A DNA stretch of 64,000 nt from Prunella strophiata (GCA_036583965.1 JAZBQD010000025.1:12788300-12852299); one strand, 5' to 3'. Shown: positions 11,301 to 22,560, counted from the first letter of the stretch. Numbers and translations: made by a program. Notes: generated by a model not told the origin, from the sequence alone.

Positions 11301-13443
11301 GAGGCACTGGGTGCCATGGTTTAGTTGAGGTGTTAGGGCATGGGTTGGACTCGATGATCTTTAAGGTCTCTTCCAGCCTAGTGATTCTATGATTCTGTGG
11401 ATCTAATGACCCACATGGAAGTGGGCATGTTCTGGGAGGGAATGTCTGAGTAAAGTTCTCACTGATAATCTGGTTTGGTGGGATTAGTTGCACTGGACTT
11501 GCTGCTCCTTTAGCTCCTAAGCAGGGATTTCCAGACTCCTTCAGGTAGTGCTGATGGTGTTATTACAAAGAAATAACACAAGTTTACTGGAGGAAAAAAT
11601 GGACTTTTGTAGGAGATACTGAGATGTATCAGCAGAAAATATCAATGATTAAAATATACCCAGATTCTTCCTGTACGTTTTCACACATGGCTTGGAAACC
11701 CTGTGTGGTTTTACCAGTTGAATTTACCCATGTGATGTTTGGAATTGCACTGAAGAGCTGCTCTGCTCCTGGTGTCACGTGGACTCTTCTGGGCTGTTCC
11801 TGGGCTTGTCCTGGTGGGCCAAGAGCCCCTCAAGTGACACTGGTCACTTCGTCCATGGCATCCCCTTGCTGGTGCTGCATAGCATCTTCCAGCTGCTACT
11901 GGAGATGATCACAAAAAATGATGTTTTCTGGAATTCATGCAGGTGGCTGCCTCCTTGCTATGAAAGAGGTGGAAGAAGTGATAGTGTCAGAGGAGAGTCA
12001 GTCTGCTGACAACTTGGCAGCCACGGTCCTTTCGGAAGATCCGCACACAGTTCTGGTGGAGTTCTCCTCGGTGGTGGCAGACACCCAGGAATACATCATC
12101 GAGGTGAGAAGGGGCAGCCAGCCTGCTCACTGGCAACTTAGCACAGGGTTTGGTCAGGGAAAAACTCTGCAGTTGTTCATGCTCCTGCTCCAGGCTTTTG
12201 GGAGAAGGTGAAACAGGCTCTGCCCTGCCTGCATGGCCCCAGGGAGGCAGTGGGATTAGCCTTGTTTGCAAGGAAAGCACTTGGAGCTTCCCCACCCTCC
12301 CAAAGTGCTGTGTGTGCCAGGAGAAGGGGAAGGGGAGACTAACAGTGGTTCAGCAGAAGGCTGTGCCTGAGAACTACTGACCACACCAGATTTTAGGTCC
12401 TCACAAGCTTGCTTCAGCTTTCCCTCCTATTTTCTCCCATTTCTATTTATCCTGCTTTGTCCCAGATAATCTCTGTTGTTTCTAACAGAAGCTGCCAAAA
12501 GCAATGAATCCTGTATTTCACTTTCTCCCCTCCATCACACAGAGACAGTTCTCCTCCCAGCAGGGTAACACAGCTCAGTTATTGAGTGCTGCTGTAGTTC
12601 TTCTCCAGTAGGAGAAAAATCTGCTGTGTGGCCAAATCCTGCTGAGGGAGGGACATTCTCTTGCAGTTATTTGTGAACATTGTGCATTCATTTTAAGTAG
12701 TTCCTGATAATGGCATTGGGAGGAGAATGTCAAGGAGTTGTCTTTGGAGTAGCTACTGCATGTGAGTGGAACAGAAAGACTTGTGTGAAAGATCTTAGTG
12801 AATTATATCTTGGTGATAAAATTGTTTTTATAAGAACCTAAAAAGGGAATAATCTTATTTTGTCTTCCAGACTTCTACTGAAGACATGGAGACCAGTGAA
12901 GCTACTGAAATAATAGAGGGAACAAGACATGAGGTAAAGCAGTCCTTCAGTGACAGGAGGGGTGACATGTTCCAGAGGCTGTTCCTGGGGTGAAAGCTGC
13001 CACTGCCCCGTGGTTGGCAGGCCCTCTGCACAGATAATTGCTCTTAACTGTGCCAGTAACTGCCCCAGCATCAGTGCAGCCCCCTGTCCCCGCAGGTGGA
13101 CAGCCACATCATGAAGGTGGTGCAGCAGATCGTGAACCAGGCCAACTCGGGCCACCAGATCATCGTGCAGAACGTCACCGTGGCCGAGGGCGCCGCGGCC
13201 GCCGACGCCGCCGACACCATCACCATCGCCACGCCCGAGAGCCTCACCGAGCAGGTGGCCATGACCCTGGCCTCGGCCATCGGCGACGGCGCCGTGCTGG
13301 CCACCGAGGGCGGCCTGGCCGCGCAGGAGGCCACCGTCACCATGGTGGCGTCCGAGGACATCGAGATCATGGAGCACGCGGGCGAGTTCGTGATCGCCGC
13401 CTCGCAGGAGGGCGAGGTGGAGGTGCAGACCGTGATCGTGTGA
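5182..13443 (+). CDS. E4F1: E4F transcription factor 1 (E4F1), 14 coding exons
   Basis: Zinc-finger transcription factor and atypical E3 ligase, first known for E1A-regulated binding to the adenovirus E4 promoter; it acts on p53 and in mitochondrial and cell-cycle control. Exons: 5182-5318, 5659-5798, 5928-6024, 6666-6871, 7084-7204, 7479-7631, 8074-8240, 8524-8751, 9045-9153, 9764-9981, 10837-11035, 11943-12103, 12871-12933, 13096-13443. They sum to 2347 nt, one more than 782 codons, matching the frame break seen in exon 1; corrected length is about 781 residues (human about 784). An early block has [11 protein letters not shown]. Fingers 1-3 lie near residues 186-266 (YVCELC, YECKLC, YKCKKC) and fingers 4-9 near 430-591 (CSHC, CEEC, CGEC, CPKC, CQFC, CYKC). 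The tail has [17 protein letters not shown], a glutamine- and acid-rich stretch, and ends VQTVIV. Several acceptors are CAGCAG. Confidence 0.97.
6215..6480 (-). mobile_element. CR1 LINE 3' fragment, antisense
   Basis: Reverse-complement CR1 tail in E4F1 intron 3: gggttgggttgggagggacc at the start, then blocks around gcctggccttgggcactgcc and gggcagccacagctgctc, ending in aattccttcccaatatctat. Confidence 0.85.
7675..7850 (+). mobile_element. CR1 LINE 3' fragment
   Basis: Sense CR1 tail in E4F1 intron 6: aagtgcccaaggccagattg, then the ccatggcagggggtggaactg type block, ending ccaacccaaaccattccatg. Confidence 0.85.
9225..9625 (+). mobile_element. CR1 LINE 3' fragment, longer copy
   Basis: Sense CR1 fragment of about 400 bp in E4F1 intron 9, running from gaggagagactgcaggagca through tggaacagctgcccagggag to ggactggatgatcacagagg and the terminal ttctgtg. 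Confidence 0.85.
10115..10245 (+). mobile_element. CR1 LINE 3' fragment
   Basis: Short sense CR1 tail in E4F1 intron 10: ggttggacagggcttggaga to ccaacctaaaccattcagtg and ttctgtgat. Confidence 0.8.
10362..10713 (+). mobile_element. Probable solo LTR of an avian endogenous retrovirus
   Basis: A block of about 350 bp starting TGTCCTGGTT and ending TAAACCACCA, resembling LTRs common in passerine genomes, including the early 'ggacaggggttaatttttgc' and 'gccagaacattctggtg' segments. No internal retroviral sequence adjoins it, so it is a solo LTR. A gagggagagg-type microsatellite (about 10611-10648) is expanded inside it. No target-site duplication is clear. It sits in E4F1 intron 10, about 120 bp before exon 11. 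Family assignment is from memory. Confidence 0.65.
11125..11405 (+). mobile_element. CR1 LINE 3' fragment
   Basis: Sense CR1 tail in E4F1 intron 11: tcaagctgcatcaagggaaa, a block with ggaggtggtggagtcatcat, then gttggactcgatgatcttta and the terminal gattctatgattctg. Confidence 0.9.
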
Positions 13444-14250
13444 GGCACGGGCGGCTGCAAACCTGGCACTGGGGCTGCCCAGAGAGCCAGGGGAGTGCTC
13501 TGGGGGAAGGTGGCTTCATGGGACAGTGCAGGCCCAAAAGGGGACAGTGCAGGTGGAAAACGCGATAGTGCAGGCCTAAAATGGGACAGGACAGGTCTGA
13601 AATGGGACAGGACAGGTCTGAAATGGGATAGGACAGGTCTAAAACAGGGCAGGGCAGGCCCGAGGTGTTCTCAGTCTAAAACCAATACCAGGAGTTAAAC
13701 CCTTGGCCTGGGCACACTGAGGAGACTGGCAGGTCACGAGTGGCACTCAGTATTCTGTACAGCAGCCTCGAATTAAGGAAGATCCTTTGGGAATCAGCCC
13801 GCTCTGCTCATCACAGGGACAGCAGTAGTCTGGCTTTTAAAAGGATTCAGAAAGTATAGCAAGTGTGTGGGGTCTCACAAGAGATTATTTAAATATATGC
13901 ATTTAAAACAAGTTGAGAAAACCAAACCTAAGGAGTTGTGGTGTGTGTTGAGCACCACTGAAACACTCATGCCTTTAACCTCACTCCTTCAGGCCTCCCA
14001 AGGCATGGTACTGCAGTATTTCTCTTTTCTTTGGTATCCAGGACAAGTAGCCTTATGTACTGGTCTATGAATGCATCATTGTACCCTGCAATGCCAGCCA
14101 GGCTGCTCTGAGAGCCAGCCTGGGGGCTGGAAAGCCATATTGTATAGGAATTTGGTTTTTTTAAACCATATATGGATTTTTAATTGCATATTGTACAGAT
14201 TTGGCATGTAAATAAATACATTTTTAAAAATAAAATTATTTAAAGTTCTT
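13444..14250 (+). other. E4F1: E4F1 3' UTR and polyadenylation signals
   Basis: Follows the TGA at 13441-13443 and becomes AT-rich at its distal end. AATAAA hexamers at 14211-14216 and 14229-14234 are the likely polyadenylation signals. The proximal part carries a short tandem repeat at 13530-13665. Confidence 0.75.
13530..13665 (+). repeat. 22 bp tandem repeat in the E4F1 3' UTR
   Basis: Five to six imperfect units of about 22 bp (gggacaggacaggtctgaaa), the first ones written gggacagtgcaggcccaaaa. It lies within 100 bp after the stop codon. Confidence 0.75.
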
Positions 14251-14323
14251 ACTACATTTTTTCCCAATTTCTCTTCTATTATACTCAAACAGAAGAACTG
14301 CTGGAAGGAGAGAACAGGGAGAC

Positions 14324-14329
14324 TTTAAT
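14324..14329 (-). promoter_or_regulatory. ZDHHC4: Candidate ZDHHC4 polyadenylation hexamer
   Basis: Plus-strand TTTAAT, i.e. ATTAAA on the minus strand, 433 bases downstream of the ZDHHC4 stop. If used, the ZDHHC4 and E4F1 transcripts end within about 100 bp of each other, tail to tail. Confidence 0.35.
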
Positions 14330-14761
14330 TTTCTTCCTGAAGTTAGTGCTCCAAAGCTGCAGTAGGACATGGTTTCTGCAGGTAAGATCCTGCCAGAAAT
14401 CATATTTTCAGCTAAATACACACAACCTGTTGAAGTCATTGTTAACAGTCATGGGTTAATTGTTTCCTAAAGAAAGATACTTGAAAAAGATGCTGCTTGC
14501 TCCAAATTCACAGGAGTTCTGTGTCAGCCCTTCTCAGAGAGAAAGATTCACTTTGGGAAGATGGACCAGATTCCTGTATTCAGGGGCCAGGACTGAGCTG
14601 GCCCTGAGTCTCACTGAGGCAGGGAGCTCAAATGCTGCTCTGCTGAGGCACCAAGGTGTGAATTCTGCAGTAATGTTCTTCCAAAATCTGTCTGGGGCAG
14701 CCAGGCCCACTGCTGAACTAAAGTCTTAGAAAACATTTAAAAATGCCCGGAGAAACAATAA

Positions 14762-17700
14762 TCATGTTTTCTTCTTCCTTTCCAACACAGTTGGAGGGTT
14801 AAAGATTTCCTTTAAATTCCTCCAGATCCCTTTAGAATAAATGTTTTTGTAGACAAGGGGTCTGTGATGAGGCTGTGAGGGGAGCTGGCGGGAACCCCCA
14901 AATCTTCGGGATTTGCACCATTCATTGGTGGTTTGGTTGGTGAGGGCCAAATACAGACTGAAGGAGCAATATCCCCCCAGGATGAGTGTGAGCAGGATGA
15001 CAAACCCCAGCATGAAGACAATCCTAGGGAAAGTCAAGAAAAGGTGCTGCAGAGAAAGAGAAAAGTAAGTTAAAATATGGGAGGGTTGAATCCCATGGGC
15101 ACTGCACAGCCCCAGCTGGAATGCACATCCATGTGCACGTGGAACTGTATCTGCATTCCAGGGTGGTGTGCCCTGCTTTAACACCTCCACAAAGGTACCC
15201 CAGGGACTCTCAGCTGTTTCCTAAACTTTACTACATCAGCTAATCATTGCAATGGAAATTCCTTCTCTATGAACCAGCTCTGCTGAGTGACAGATCCTGG
15301 AGACAGGAATCTGTAGGATGGGATATGCTGTGAGAGAAACCCCCCATTTTTAAAGTATTTAGCAGTGGCAGTTCTCTAAACCTAGTTATATGTGTAAAAC
15401 AGCTAAAACCCTGCAGTCTGTCCCAAAACCTGGCAGTCTGTCCCAAAACCCTGCAGTCTGTGCCCGTGCTGGGGGAACAGGCCATCATCATTGCTGACAG
15501 CAACGTGCGAGACAGAACATTGCACAGCATGGACCGACCTGAACGAGGAAGGGAATCTCCACGGGGTGCTCCTGTCCCTGGGCATCCAGGTAGGTGCCGT
15601 GCATGATGTTGGAGAGCAGCAGCACCTGGATGAGGAATGCAGCTGTGACAGCAGCCACAGCCCCAGCCGTGGCCGTCAGGGACAGCAGGTAGAGCAGGAA
15701 CACGCCGGCGTTGGAGGCCCCGATGCAGTTGTTCACCCACACGCAGTGGTGGTCGAAGCGATGCACGCACGTCCTGCAGACACCTGGAGGAGGCAGGGGC
15801 AAAACAAGTGTCTTGGCACTTGGTTTTTAAGTAAGCAGTTTGATCTTTAACGTGTTTTTTAAGCTGAGAATATGTGGGAGTTGCAGTCAGGGTTTAGCTG
15901 GCAGCTTTTGAAGCAAATGAATTCAATTGTGTATCCTAAAGAAAAGCAATGTATTCCTTTGCATTCCTATTCCAATGTATTCCATTTCCTCTTTTATTCA
16001 CCAAGACTGCAGCTCCAAGACTTTGGTTTCTCTGACAGTACTGCCTGGCAAAGCACCTGAAAGGCAGAGATTGTAGCTCCCACCTTTATTTTAGGTGATA
16101 AAAAGAGGTGGTGGACTTCCCATCCCTGCAGTGTTCCACATCAGGCTGGCAGGGCTTGGAGCACCCTGGGCTAGGGGAAGGTGGCCCTGCCATGGCAGGG
16201 GGTGACATGAGATGGGCTTCAAAGATCCCTCCCAGCCCAAACCATTACAGGATTCTGTGACTAGGAAACAGAAAATCCTGATCTGAGATCCTGACAGGAT
16301 TTAAATTTCTGTTATCAGCTGTTCCTGACCCTGAATTATCCCTCAGAACTGGTAAGTTCTGTGAGAAGAAACAGCACCCAGCCAGCTCCACGGATGCAGC
16401 TGTGACCTGGGACCCCAGGGAAACAAACACAGCCCTGTGAGCACTGAGCTGGTAACAGAAGAGCTGTAGTGAGAACTGCAGCTCCTGGGGGAGAATTCCT
16501 TTGGGAAGGTCTTACTGCCACTGGTTATCAAGGAATTTCAGATCCTTACTGCAGTGCTTGGACCTGGCTGGTTTCTCCACAGTGCACGTGGGACACACGA
16601 GGCCTCTCTGAAACAACACCCCATCATAGGCATAAACCTTAACCAGGGATGCAGCGTTGGATTTTGTTACTGTACCTGCCAAAGAGACAAGAAAAAGAAC
16701 TAAAAAAGGGGATTGCAGCATTTTTTTTTGTTTTCAAACAGCACGGGTGTGACCTTACCAGGGTTGGCCCGGGAGCAGAGCAGGAAGCAGCCCAGGTTCC
16801 CAGCCAGCAGCAGGTAGGGCAGGAGCAGCAGGAGCAGGTGGAACTGCAGCTCCCAGCAGTACACAAACACCTCCCAGGTGTACTCCCCAAACACTGCAGC
16901 CTGCAGGGCTACATGCAGGACCACAAACAAACAGCTCCTGGAAAGGAAAGGGGACAGTCTCTTTAATACTCAGCATCCTGATTAACAGGTCAAGTACACT
17001 CAGAGGTGATCAAAGACTTCCCAAATGCAAGGAGACACATCTTTTAGGTTTTCAGGCCAGCTTGGATTGCATATTAATAGTGTTTTCTCCATCCACTGGC
17101 TTCTCCTTCTCTTCTTCCCACATATATACTCCTTTAAATATGTCAGCTAAATTCCCTGCTTTATTCACATGTCCTTTGGATGTTTTTTTCCTGTCACTAC
17201 AAAGGCTTATAATCGCTTGCTGTTGATAAAATATGCCACAGCAATAGGCCACAAAGCATTCTGCCAGTAGACATTTGCTACTCTGAAAGCAAAGAAAAAT
17301 CCCCCAAAATAATCTTAAAAACTCTGCAATAATATAACCAGCTGTTAGGAAATCAGGGTGGCAGGAGGTGGGCAGTGAGCACCAGTTCCAGAGTATGTGG
17401 AGAATCCCAGTGGCCCCAGCACCTCTGACAGTGTCACCTCTCTGTCTCAGGCTGTGTTAGAGCAGAGGATCAGCAGAACAGGCACAAAACCACCCCAGCA
17501 CTCACAACACAGCTGCAGATTTACAGCTCTGAAGTCACTGTCACAGCAAGCTGTCCTCAGAGAAAAGGTATTTAAATCATTCTGAGGCAGCAGAGTTTGC
17601 AGACACACAAAATCCACCTGAATCCAGCAGGCTGCATGCTGGCTGCTGTGCAGCTTCCCCCTCAGCCACCTGGACACCCAGGCTGCTGGGCTGAGACTAA

Positions 17701-20307
17701 TGGGATTTGAGGGAGAGGATGGAGACTGAGAGTCTGTCTGACTCCATCTGCAGCTGCCAGAGAGGCTGTGGTAATTCCTGTGGGGATGCAGGATCCCACC
17801 AGTGTGACCAGCATCTGTCACTGAGCCACATTATCTTCATTTGTCAATATGTTCAAACATTTCAGGGCACCACCCTCTAAACAACAAGCAAGGAAGGGAG
17901 AGACAACAGCATGGCAAACCTCAAAGGGAATCTGTAATCCCTGACAGGCATCCCAAATGCAGACAGAATATCTAAGGATAATACTGAGAGCTCTGATAGG
18001 TGGCAGGAGATCCCAACAGTAACCAGAAATAAGAGTAAAAATGAAGTATCAAAGGCATAGAAGTGCAAGTACCTTGTGTGGAAGAGCCTGTGCAGTGCCT
18101 GGTGTGTCACCCTCTGCAGCTGGCTGGGGATCACCAGGGACAACACCTGAGGAAATGAAGCTCTGTGTTACCTGGCCATCACTGCTGCCTTGGGGCAAAC
18201 TCAGATTTAAGTACAAGCCCCTCACCCCTCAGCTCTAGACCTGCACAGCCACAGCACTGGGGAGGAGGCTCCTTTTCAGGAGCTTCTCACCACAGAATCA
18301 AAGGTGGAAGAGGACCTCCAAGATCATCAGGTCCAGCCATAACACACAGAATCACAGAAGGCTGGACAAGCCCTTCAAGCTCCTCGAGTCCAGCCTGTGC
18401 CAAATCTCCACCTTGTCCCCAGCCCAGAGCACTGAGGGCCACATCCAGTCCTTCCCTGGACACCTCCAGGGATGGGAACTCTAAACCTCCCTGGGCAGTT
18501 CCAATGCCTGACCCCCCTTTCCATGAAGAAAGAAGAGAGGCAGGAATGCTGCTGGGGTTTCCCACATGGGACTGAGGTTCCATATTCCTGGGAGCTCCCC
18601 AGGCCCACACAAACATATCTGGGTTAATGTGTGAAAGTTCTAAGGAGCTTAGGGTGGGTGTAGGGTGGGGCTGGGTTAAGCAGGGGATAGAACTGAGCAA
18701 TTCCCCAGCTACAATATGCTCCATCAGCCCATCTGACAGATCAGGGGGAGATAAGCAAAGGGATAAAGCTTGTGGCTTCCAGAAAAGAGAAGGAAAACAA
18801 TCCACGAGCCAGCCAAACCCCAAAAAATCCAGTTTCTGCAGCTCCAGCCCTGATCCAGCTCCATGTCTAATTGCCCTTCCAAGCTCAGCTCGAGGTGCTG
18901 AAGGAGGAACCTGCCTGCTCATTGAGTGAATCCCTCAGCCAGGGACGTGCCTGTGGAATTGTCTGCTCCGAGCTGACAGATCTCTATAGCAACACAACAC
19001 AGGAATTAGAGCAGCTGAGCCTATTTCTAGCTGACATGGAGGGAAAATATGCAGTGAGAGCTTCTTGCCTCGGATGTGAAAGACCAGGAGGCAAAAAGCA
19101 TATGTGGAGCTGAGAAGATGCTAAATATTTTGGTGTGAGCTGGTACATCTCAGCTCGGCAGCTCGAGGGACGAGTGTTTGCAAAAAGAAGATTTTTCCCA
19201 AGTGTGCTGTAAGAGGAAACACAACCCAGCAGAAAAGAACCTGCAGGAAACCTCAACACTCTGCAGGCTAATGCCAAGTGCCCTCAGCTGCTCCTGCATG
19301 GCCCCTCACCACCCTCATGTCCATCCTCTGGATGCTCCCTAAGAGCTTCAGACCCTTCTGATATTCTGGGGTTTGCATTGTATTGGTCCTTATCTTATAA
19401 TAATTTATCTTATATTGTGACCTTACATTTAGCATTGCCTGTATTTATATCCCAGGTAAAATATTGATTATATTCACATGTATTTATTTCCCAGGCACAA
19501 GTATTGATTAGATTCCTCCAGACAGTGGCTTCATACCACAGCAGTAATTTAACTGCTGCTGTTTAAACACTTCATAGCAGCAGCTATTAAGATATGGGGG
19601 GAAAAAAAAATCAATTTCTCTGCACAGTGTGTCTATAAACCAAAAGGAAGTATAATACCAGTAATAAAAAAGTCTGTCTGAACTCCTGTGAACAGCATTA
19701 AACATAATTCTCCATTTAAGTGATAATTCTCTCATCCTTTACCTTCCAGGAATATTACAGCATTTTTTTCCCTTTTCATTCAGACACAGCCCAACAGACA
19801 GAAAAATGAACTGGTGCTTTCCCAATTCCTCATTTTTACAATAAAATGCCAATTCTTAATCCTCTTTTAAAGCTCTTCATTCCTGCTTCTTTCTTAGTGA
19901 ACAAGAGCCTGCAGCATTAGTACACACATTAAAGAGCTTTCCCTCCAATATCTGCCACCACTTATAATTCTCTCCCTATTTTAATCCTCAAACCTCCCCC
20001 ACCTTTTTCCTCTTGATGACAGCAGCAATACCACAAAACTGCAAGTTCCTGATTCTTATTTAATTTTTCAAAGTTGTGTTGTGGTGTTAGTGAAGAAGGC
20101 ACTTCTGGCATGGTGAGAAGCTCCATCCTCACCCCAGACAGGCACAGGCAGGGATGGGAGCTGGGAGACCCAAACGATTTTTCACTGCCTGCTTGGGCAG
20201 GATTTAACCATCTCAAAGGAAGTGTATTTCTACTTCCTATCTCACTTCCTTGAGAGCAGACATTAAAACAGGATGAAATACATTATCACTCTGACCACAC
20301 ACACCGG

Positions 20308-20340
<33 letters not shown>

Positions 20341-20577
20341 GACAAATATAGCAGTTGCACTAATTTTAGCCCAACAAAGCAGGGCAGATTACCAGAAGGG
20401 GAGCTGATCATTCCCCTGGAAGTTCACTCTCTGCCTGGAAGCCCAGTGCTTTACCTGGCTCGCCCTGTTGGCACTCCTTGTGAGGAAGCTCTCCTTCCTT
20501 CCCAAGCAGAGGCACAGCAGGGCACTGAGGGCGAGCACAGAGCACAGGTAAATCAGGAAGAGTGTCAGGAAGTCCAT
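14762..20577 (-). CDS. ZDHHC4: Palmitoyltransferase ZDHHC4, six coding exons
   Basis: Integral-membrane S-acyltransferase that moves palmitate from CoA to protein cysteines. Coding exons on the minus strand, in order: 20455-20577, 18073-18146, 16759-16937, 16550-16675, 15539-15783, 14762-15046. They sum to 1032 nt, 343 residues (human 344), with every junction in phase. The N terminus [17 protein letters not shown] is a hydrophobic segment; further membrane segments lie near [11 protein letters not shown], in exon 5 after the DHHC motif, and around [11 protein letters not shown]. The cysteine-rich domain runs from CPTC through RSKHC to [15 protein letters not shown], with the catalytic Cys at residue 181. 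The tail TNQTTNEW is the family TTxE motif. The C terminus KKKT fits the KKXX ER-retrieval rule known for this enzyme. The protein appears intact. Confidence 0.97.
15412..15472. repeat. Short tandem repeat in ZDHHC4 intron 5
   Basis: Three copies of a 20-22 bp unit (cctgcagtctgtcccaaaac) less than 70 bp downstream, on the minus strand, of the donor that ends exon 5. Confidence 0.75.
16115..16262 (+). mobile_element. CR1 LINE 3' fragment
   Basis: Plus-sense CR1 tail inside ZDHHC4 (antisense to the gene): cttccatccctgcag-type start, ccatggcagggggtgacatg block, ending ccaaaccattacaggattct. Confidence 0.8.
18285..18600 (-). mobile_element. CR1 LINE 3' fragment
   Basis: Reverse-complement CR1 in ZDHHC4 intron 1: agaatcacagaaggctggac, cttgtccccagcccagagca, ggacacctccagggatggga and cctccctgggcagttccaat blocks. 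A short second CR1-like end just upstream suggests two insertions. Confidence 0.85.
18601..20454. other. ZDHHC4 intron 1, mostly unique sequence
   Basis: No exon recognised. The stretch is AT-rich between about 19300 and 20300. It contains a run of 30 T at 20309-20338 and nothing else of note. Confidence 0.6.
20309..20338. repeat. Homopolymer run of 30 T
   Basis: Uninterrupted T tract in ZDHHC4 intron 1, about 120 bp from coding exon 1; its length is prone to assembly error. Confidence 0.95.
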
Positions 20578-20729
20578 CCCGAGCCCTGGAATGGCAGAGG
20601 AGCAGCTGTTGGACCCTGGGTGCCAGGTCCTGCAGCAGGGCTGGCATTCCCTGAGCCCAGGGATGGAGCAGCCCCTCCAGCAGCACCCAGCACCGAGGGC
20701 AGTGCTTTATGTATCTCTGTGACTGCAGA

Positions 20730-21020
20730 AACACAGAATCCCAAAATCCTTTAGGCTGGAAAAAACCTCCCAGCCCATGGAGTCCCAGCCGTGCCTGATA
20801 CCCAGCCCAGAGCACTGAGTGCCATCTCCAGGGATGGGGGTCCAAACCTCCCTGGGCAGTTCTAATTCCTGAGCCCCCTTTCCATGGGGAAATTCCTGCT
20901 GGTGCCCACCCTGAGCCTGCCCTGGCCCGGCCTGAGGCCGTTCCCTCTGCTCCTGTCCCTGTCCCTGGGATAAGATCCCAAATCCCCCCCATTGTCCCCT
21001 CCTGGCAGGAGCTGTGCAGA
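20730..21020 (-). mobile_element. CR1 LINE 3' fragment
   Basis: Reverse-complement CR1 upstream of ZDHHC4 coding exon 1: cagaatcccaaaatccttta, tacccagcccagagcactga, cctccctgggcagttctaat and ccctgtccctgggataagat blocks. Confidence 0.8.
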
Positions 21021-21054
21021 GCCACAAGGGCCCCCTGAGCCTCCTCTGCTCCAG

Positions 21055-21530
21055 GCTGAGCCCCTTCCCAGCTCCTCAGGAATTCTCCAGCCCCTTCACA
21101 CCTCCCTCAGGAATTCTCCATTTCCTTCCCAGCTCCCTCAGGAATTCTCCATTCCCTTCCCAGCTCCCTCAGGAATTCTCAATTCCCTTCCCAGCTCCTC
21201 AGGGATTCTCCATTCCCTTCCCAGCTCCTCAGGAATTCTCCAGCCCCTTCCCACCTCCCTCAGGAATTCTCCATTTCCTTCCCAGCTCCCTCAGGGATTC
21301 TCCATTCTCTTCCCTGCTCCCTCAGGAATTCTCCATTTCCTTCCCATCTCCCTCAGGAATTCTCCAGCCCCTTCACAGCTCCCTCAGGAATTCTCCATTC
21401 CCTTCCCAGCTCCCTCAGGGATTCTCCATTCTCTTCCCTGCTCCCTCAGGGATTCTCCATTCCCTTCCTAGCCCCTCAGGGATTCTCCATTCCCTTCCCA
21501 TCTCCCTCAGGAGTTCTCCAGCCCCTCCGC
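21055..21530. repeat. 30-31 bp minisatellite in the ZDHHC4 5' intron
   Basis: About 15 head-to-tail units with consensus ccctcaggaattctccattc followed by ccttcccagct; variants start ccctcagggatt or contain cagcccctt. It lies just downstream, on the minus strand, of the probable 5' UTR donor at 21573. Confidence 0.9.
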
Positions 21531-21573
21531 AGCCCCGTTCCCTCCCCTGGCCACGCTCCAGCCCGGGTCTCAC

Positions 21574-21720
21574 CGGGCCCAGCCCCGGAGCAGCCGCGGC
21601 CCTGCGGAAGCGGCGCCGCTCGCGGTTCCCGGCGCTTCCAGCGCCCTCAGGCGCCCCGGCGGCCCCGGCAGGGAACCGGGGCACAGCGCGGCCCGTGCCG
21701 CGGCGGCTGAGCAGCGGTAA
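21574..21720 (-). other. ZDHHC4: Probable ZDHHC4 5' UTR exon
   Basis: GC-rich CpG-island sequence on the minus strand ending in GGGCCCG followed by a GTGAGA donor (exon end at 21574). The coding exon has a matching acceptor (attccag, exon start at 20585) eight bases before the ATG. The 5' limit is not visible; 21720 is a guess. Confidence 0.45.
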
Positions 21721-21956
21721 AGCCGTAAAAACATCCGTGAAATCAGCCTGTGAGCCCCGGCGCTGCCGCGTCCCGCAGTCCCGGGCAGATCCCTACCGTG
21801 TGAGCCCTGCGCGGCTGAAGCGCTGCCTCCATCTTCCCACAGCGCGGCCACCCCCTGCCCTCGCCCGTCCCGGGCCATTCCTTAGCATCGCCAAAAATTC
21901 CTGCAGCCTTGTGGCCTTTGGGGAAGCCTCTAAAGCAAAATCCCTGTGCCTTCCCA

Positions 21957-22560
21957 GAGCTGTGAGCACGATGTTCCGCGGTAACCGGGTGCCAGCCGGT
22001 CCCGGGTGAGGGGGCTCGCTCCCGCACCTGGCAGCTCCCACCCGGGGCCGGGCTGAGCTGTGAGCACGATGTTCCCCGGTAACCGGGATCCTCCCGGTGC
22101 CAGCCTGTCCCGGGTCAGGGGGTTCGCTCCCACACCTGCCGGCTCCCACCCGGGGCTGGGCTGAGCTGTGAGCACGATGTTTCCCGGTAACCGGGTGCCA
22201 GCCTGTCCCGGGTGAGGGGGTTCGCTCCCTCACCGGCCGGTTCCCACCTCGGGCTGAGCTGGGAGCACGATGTTCCCCGGTAACCGGGTGCCACCCTGTC
22301 CCGGGTGAGGGGGTTCGCTCCTTCACCGGCCGGTTCCCACCCGGGGCCGGGCTGAGGGGAGAGCACGATGTTCCCCGGAACCTCCCGGTGCCACCCTGTC
22401 CCGGGTGAGGGGGTTCTCCCGCACCTGGCAGCTCCCACCTGGGGCTGGGCTGAGGGGAGAGCACGATGTTCCCCGGTAACCGGGTGCCAGCCTGTCCCGG
22501 GTGAGGGGGTTCTCCCGTACCTGGCAGCTCCCACCCGGGGCCGGGCTGAGCTGTGAGCAC
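21957..22560. repeat. 92-107 bp GC-rich minisatellite
   Basis: Six units of about 92-107 bp, recognisable by gagcacgatgttccccggta, cagcctgtcccgggtgaggg and cagctcccacccggggccgg. Unit starts fall near 21957, 22056, 22163, 22255, 22355, 22450, with a partial copy at about 22550. Each unit contains a plus-strand GGGTGAGG, resembling a splice donor. Confidence 0.9.

Noticed and set aside
21014..22009. 331-residue plus-strand open frame rich in FSIPFPAP
   Set aside because: Runs through the 30-31 bp minisatellite in the ZDHHC4 intron and the antisense of its 5' exon.
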